DNA from: Myxococcales bacterium
GTDB lineage: Bacteria; Myxococcota_A; Polyangia; Fen-1088
NCBI GenBank assembly: GCA_003161835.1
Contig: PMNO01000521.1
Span: 1-8,812, forward strand
Length of the DNA: 8,812 nt
Direction of reading: 5' to 3'
Positions 5,852 to 8,812 of the stretch are shown here, in pieces (position 1 is the first letter of the stretch; every line of letters starts with the position of its first letter). The position numbers and the translations under genes are program-made. The notes under the pieces were generated by a model, which saw only the letters and a list, made by a program, of their open reading frames with translations, did no database searches and was not told the DNA's origin.

Positions 5852-7096
5852 ATGCCAAGACGGGTAGTTCTAACCGGAATCGGGCTCGTCACTCCGCTCG
5901 GAATCGGTACGGAGGAGAGCTGGCAGGCCCTGGTGGCAGGGAAGTCCGGGATCGCGCCGATCACACATTTCGATCACACTCAATTCGCGACGCATTTCGC
6001 GGGTGAGGTGAAGAACTTCGACGTGACGCGGTGGATCTCGTCGCGCGATGCGCGGAATATCGATCGCTTCATCCAGTACGCAGTGGCGGCGGCTGGCTTG
6101 GCCATCGAGGACTCAGGCCTGAAGATCGAAGGCGAGTTCGCCGAGCGTGTGGGTTGCTACGTGGGTGCCGGCTTGGGGGGGGTGACCAGCATCGAGGCCG
6201 CGTGTAGCACGATGGCCCAGAAGGGGCCGCGTCACGGCATTTCGCCCTTCTTCGTGCCCATGATCATCGTCAATTTGGCGCCGGGGCAGATCTCGATTCG
6301 GTTCGGCGCCAAGGGCCCGAACTTTTCGCACGTGTCCGCGTGTTCCACCGGAGCGCACGCGATCGGTGAGGCGATGCGTGCCGTGGAGCGCGGGGACGCC
6401 GATGCCATGATTTGCGGGGGCACCGAGGCGACGGTCAGCCCGCTCGGCGTCGGGGGTTTCAACAGCATGCGGGCGCTGTCGACCCGCAACGAAGCCCCGG
6501 AACAGGCGTCGCGGCCGTTCGATCGCGATCGAGACGGATTCGTCATCGCCGAGGGCGCCGGCATCGTGGTCATCGAGGAGCTCGAGCACGCGAAGAGCCG
6601 AGGCGCGAAGATCTACGCGGAGTTGACAGGCTACGCGGCGAACGCCGACGCGCACCACATCACCGCTCCGGCGCCGGAGGGCGAGGGTGCCCAGCGTTGC
6701 ATGAAGCTGGCGTTGAAGGACGCCAAGCTGGCCCCCGCGGATATCGGGTACATCAATGCCCACGGCACGTCGACGAAGATGAACGACACCAACGAGACGC
6801 TGGCGATCAAGAAGGTCTTCGGCGACGCCGCGCGAAAAGTCATGGTCAGTTCGACCAAGTCGATGACCGGCCACATGCTCGGCGCGGCAGGGGGAGTCGA
6901 GACGGGCATCTGCGCGCTCGTGCTCGCGCGTGGGATCGTTCCTCCGACGATCAACTACACGACACCCGATCCGGAGTGCGACCTCGACTACGTGCCGAAC
7001 ACCGCACGCGAGGTACGCGTCGCGCATGTGCTGACGAATAGCTACGGCTTCGGCGGCACCAATGCGTGTTTGGTTTTGTCGGCGTGGCGCGAGTGA
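5852..7096 (+). CDS. fabF: 3-oxoacyl-ACP synthase II (KAS II, FabF)
   Basis: FabF performs the elongation condensations between acyl-ACP and malonyl-ACP. At 414 residues it is complete and of typical length. The Cys-His-His active site is C164 (SACSTGAHA), H304 (NAHGTST) and H341 ([15 protein letters not shown]), with the conserved K336 and the gating F400 in SYGFGGTNA, all at positions almost identical to the E. coli enzyme. The full motif set and position right after acpP identify the housekeeping FabF rather than a polyketide KS. The ribosome site is weak (GAGA, 5840-5843), and a nine-codon out-of-frame reading frame starting at ATG 5838 overlaps the start. A G8 run at 6175-6182 encodes the Gly pair of AGLGGV. 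It is the last gene of the operon; rpiB, glyA or nrdR, which I recall as frequent followers in related genomes, are absent. Confidence 0.97.
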   Translation: MPRRVVLTGIGLVTPLGIGTEESWQALVAGKSGIAPITHFDHTQFATHFAGEVKNFDVTRWISSRDARNIDRFIQYAVAAAGLAIEDSGLKIEGEFAERVGCYVGAGLGGVTSIEAACSTMAQKGPRHGISPFFVPMIIVNLAPGQISIRFGAKGPNFSHVSACSTGAHAIGEAMRAVERGDADAMICGGTEATVSPLGVGGFNSMRALSTRNEAPEQASRPFDRDRDGFVIAEGAGIVVIEELEHAKSRGAKIYAELTGYAANADAHHITAPAPEGEGAQRCMKLALKDAKLAPADIGYINAHGTSTKMNDTNETLAIKKVFGDAARKVMVSSTKSMTGHMLGAAGGVETGICALVLARGIVPPTINYTTPDPECDLDYVPNTAREVRVAHVLTNSYGFGGTNACLVLSAWRE

Positions 7097-7113
7097 GCCC
7101 GGGCTTCGGGCCC
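7097..7113 (+). terminator. Short GC-rich hairpin in the convergent gap after fabF
   Basis: Immediately after the fabF stop, GCCCG (7097-7101) can pair with CGGGC (7107-7111) around a 5-nt loop, or GGGC (7101-7104) with GCCC (7110-7113). Being symmetric, it could serve both the fab operon and the facing gene in this 27-nt gap. There is no T-run on either strand, so intrinsic termination is doubtful and Rho may be needed. Confidence 0.3.
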
Positions 7114-7123
7114 TGACCGGCGG

Positions 7124-7369
7124 CTACGCGCCCAGATCGCGCTCGGCCTGGATCCAGTGTTCCAGGGCGTGGCCGTGCTCAGAGCCACGCTCGAGGAAAA
7201 TCTCGTAGGATCGGCGAGCGATCTCGTCGGAGGTGGGCGGGTGCGCCGCCATCATCCCCGGGCCTTGGCCCTTTCCGATCGCCGGTGCGGTCTTGGTGGT
7301 GGATGCCTTTGCCAACATCGGTGCCGAGGTAGCGCGCCCCTTCACCGTTTTACGCCCCGTGTTTTTCAT
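7124..7369 (-). CDS. Small DUF2934-like protein with basic N-terminal tail
   Basis: An 81-residue protein. The C-terminal part (about 43-81), with PPTSDEIARRSYEIFLERG and HWIQAERDL, fits the DUF2934 pattern (an I-x-x-RAYE-x-W-x-x-x-G core and a terminal W-x-x-AE-x-x-L) as I recall it; the function of this family is unknown. The first 38 residues are Lys/Arg/Thr/Ala-rich (MKNTGRKTVKGRATSAP...), probably disordered and able to bind nucleic acid or acidic partners, which is inference. ATG 7369 is chosen because a -10 box lies exactly 6 nt before it and there is no ribosome site, which fits a leaderless message. An in-frame GTG at 7426, overlapping the pepP stop as GTGA, would add 19 residues and is the alternative. 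It converges on fabF with 27 nt between the stops. Confidence 0.7.
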   Translation of the reverse strand: MKNTGRKTVKGRATSAPMLAKASTTKTAPAIGKGQGPGMMAAHPPTSDEIARRSYEIFLERGSEHGHALEHWIQAERDLGA

Positions 7370-7375
7370 TCGACA

Positions 7376-7405
7376 TTTATAAAACCGGCCTTTTCGCGGT
7401 GCCAA
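7376..7405 (-). promoter_or_regulatory. Sigma70-type promoter of the DUF2934 gene, apparently leaderless
   Basis: Read on the - strand, TTGGCA (7405-7400, five of six) and TATAAA (7381-7376, five of six) are separated by 18 nt. Six bases (TGTCGA) follow the -10 box before ATG 7369, so the expected +1 is the A of that ATG. No Shine-Dalgarno sequence precedes the ATG. The -35 box lies just downstream of the pepP stop codon. Confidence 0.55.
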
Positions 7406-7422
7406 GTTTTTTGGTCGGTCCT

Positions 7423-8808
7423 TCACGGCCGGGCCAGGACTGTTTCAATTTTGTTTCGTTCCTTCGGGATGGCGGCGGTCAAAACGTCGGCCCCCGTAGC
7501 CGAGACCAACACGTCGTCCTCGATGCGAATGCCGCGGATGCGACGATAGACGTCCAGGCGCGCCCAATCCACCCGTCCGGCGGTTCGGCGGCGCACGTCG
7601 GGATCGTCGATCAGAGCGGGCACGAAGTAGATTCCGGGCTCGATGGTCACGACCATTCCAGCGGCCAGATCGCGGTCGAGGCGCAGGTACTTCAAGCCCG
7701 GTTCGGCGGAGCGATCGCGCCCGGGCGCGTATCCCGCGCGATCGCCCAGGTCCTCCATGTCGTGAACGTCGAGGCCCAGCAGGTGTCCCACCCCGTGGGG
7801 AAACAAGAGCGCGGCGGTACCGTCGTGCGCGCGCTCGACGGGATCGCCAAGCAAGACGCCCAGATCGCGCAAGCCAGCCGCCAGGCTCCGAAGTGCGACC
7901 ATGTGGATGTCGCGATAGCGGGCCCCGGGGCGCACGGCGGCGATGGCGTGGCGCTGGGCGGTGAGCACCACGTCGTAGACATCGGCCTGCGCGCTGGAGT
8001 ACGTCCCGCTGACCGGCCAAGTTCGAGTCACATCCCCCGCCCAACCTCCCGGCGTCTCGGCTCCCACGTCCGCGAGCAGCAAATCGTCGGCCTCCAGGAG
8101 ATTGTGATGACTCTCGTTGTGCAGGATTTCGCCGTGCACGGTGACGATTGATCCGTACGCCGTCGCGCAACCGAGCTCGGTCAAAGGGGCTTCCATGGCG
8201 GCGCGTACGGCGCTCTCCCGGATCCCGGGCATCGTCGCGCGCATCCCCGCGTGATGCGCCAGGGCGGTGATCTCGGCCGCCAACCGCAGCTCGGCGACAG
8301 CGGCGTCGTCGTGCCGCAATCTCAGTTGAATGACCGCGTCCGCCAGAGCGCCGTCAGGTCCCGCCAGCGGGGCCGACGTAATCGGCCGACCCAGCAAGGT
8401 GGACTGCTGGCTCCTGGTCTCGGCGTCAGGCGCGGGCAGGGTCGCGATGTCCCGCCGCCCCGCCAGAGCGTCCCCCAGGGCGTCCAGAGAGGCAACGCGG
8501 ACACCGCCAAGGGCCGCGCCGATCGCGGACGCATCGACGGGCGGTCCGGACCACAGCGCGTCGTCGGGGATCTCCGGGGGCAGGTACAGCGTCACCTCAC
8601 CCGCATCGAACAACGCCACCGCTCCTGGAACGCCCCAGCCCACGAAATACAGGAAATGGCTGTGCGGTCGGAAGGGATAGCTGTTCGCACGGTAGTTGCG
8701 CGGGCGGGGCAATCCCGCGACCAGCAGCGCGGGTTGGTCGCCCAACGCGGCGACGAGAGCCGCGCGGCGGCGCGCGAGAGCGGGCAGGGGGGCGGTGGGC
8801 AATTGCAT
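7423..8808 (-). CDS. pepP: Xaa-Pro aminopeptidase (aminopeptidase P, M24B)
   Basis: A cytosolic dimetal peptidase that removes N-terminal residues preceding proline. It has an N-terminal AMP_N-type domain (about 1-140, with NYRANSYPFRPHSHFLYFVG at 38-57) and a pita-bread catalytic domain (about 165-445). All five metal ligands are visible: D247 (LLADVGAE), D259 (GDVTRTWPVSG), H342 (HGVGHLLG), E390 (TIEPGIYF) and E430 (GIRIEDD); H230 and H349 (DVHDM) match the substrate-binding histidines. The two Asp are 12 apart rather than the 11 I recall for E. coli PepP, owing to an extra Gly in the loop. ATG 8808 is only 4 nt from the window edge, so a slightly longer N-terminus cannot be excluded, though ARRRAAL near the start is typical. 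Its stop overlaps a GTG in the frame of the next small gene. No functional link to the facing fab operon is evident. Confidence 0.93.
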   Translation of the reverse strand: MQLPTAPLPALARRRAALVAALGDQPALLVAGLPRPRNYRANSYPFRPHSHFLYFVGWGVPGAVALFDAGEVTLYLPPEIPDDALWSGPPVDASAIGAALGGVRVASLDALGDALAGRRDIATLPAPDAETRSQQSTLLGRPITSAPLAGPDGALADAVIQLRLRHDDAAVAELRLAAEITALAHHAGMRATMPGIRESAVRAAMEAPLTELGCATAYGSIVTVHGEILHNESHHNLLEADDLLLADVGAETPGGWAGDVTRTWPVSGTYSSAQADVYDVVLTAQRHAIAAVRPGARYRDIHMVALRSLAAGLRDLGVLLGDPVERAHDGTAALLFPHGVGHLLGLDVHDMEDLGDRAGYAPGRDRSAEPGLKYLRLDRDLAAGMVVTIEPGIYFVPALIDDPDVRRRTAGRVDWARLDVYRRIRGIRIEDDVLVSATGADVLTAAIPKERNKIETVLARP

Positions 8809-8812
8809 GTCG

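Noticed and set aside
6175..6182. G8 run in fabF as a contingency locus
   Set aside because: It is explained by GGG codons for a conserved Gly pair next to Leu and Val in a GC-rich gene; a frameshift would destroy an essential enzyme.
7389..7405. Possible sigma54 box (TTGGCAC) upstream of the DUF2934 gene
   Set aside because: The required GC-containing -12 element is missing at the right distance, whereas a good -10 box exists for sigma70.
7379..7412. Possible intrinsic terminator of the fab operon ending in T6 (7407-7412)
   Set aside because: The preceding ACCG/CGGT stem is only 4 bp, lies nearly 300 nt past fabF and is separated from the T-run, so it does not form a convincing terminator.
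7399..8151. + strand frame (250 codons) opposite pepP
   Set aside because: pepP shows all five metal ligands in the other strand; this frame is its shadow with no recognisable motif.
1..8812. Search for CRISPR, insertion sequences, tRNA, rRNA, riboswitches and defence or biosynthetic genes
   Set aside because: No repeat-spacer pattern, transposase motif, cloverleaf or known aptamer was seen; the window is nearly filled by housekeeping genes.

Overview
This is a GC-rich bacterial window with long shadow reading frames on both strands. Its core is a complete type II fatty-acid and phospholipid initiation operon, all on the + strand: yceD (DUF177) - rpmF - plsX - fabH - fabD - fabG - acpP - fabF. 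The core gene order matches the classical yceD-rpmF-plsX-fabHDG-acpP-fabF cluster of Proteobacteria. High GC, GTG and TTG starts, a cysteine-rich presumed secreted protein upstream and a DUF2934 protein downstream suggest a deltaproteobacterial or Myxococcota-type organism. This is an inference: no phylogenetic marker here decides it.

Layout. Positions 1-689 hold the 3' end of a cysteine-rich protein of unknown function. Positions 690-792 are intergenic and carry a strong sigma70-type promoter (TTGACA, 16-nt spacer, TATAGT) whose spacer is mostly a run of nine C. Positions 793-7096 are the operon. Its genes are tightly packed: rpmF and plsX abut, plsX/fabH and fabH/fabD share GTGA overlaps, and fabG starts inside fabD. 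The only larger gaps inside the fab part flank acpP, and both hold hairpin-forming inverted repeats without U-tracts. The operon ends in a 27-nt convergent gap. Facing it on the - strand are a small DUF2934 protein (7369-7124), with a promoter placed for a leaderless transcript, and an M24B Xaa-Pro aminopeptidase (8808-7423).

How the genes work together. FabD loads malonate onto AcpP. FabH condenses acetyl-CoA with malonyl-AcpP, and FabG reduces the 3-ketoacyl-AcpP. FabF elongates the chain, and PlsX turns finished acyl-AcpP into acyl-phosphate for phospholipid synthesis. The dehydratase (FabZ/FabA) and enoyl reductase needed to close the cycle are not in the window. YceD and ribosomal protein L32 ride at the front, linking ribosome production with membrane synthesis.

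I found no mobile element, CRISPR array, tRNA, rRNA or evidence of a wholly new system. The points most worth a second look are the poly-C promoter spacer, the leaderless promoter of the DUF2934 gene, the hairpins around acpP, and an A-AAA-AAG slippery heptamer in plsX.
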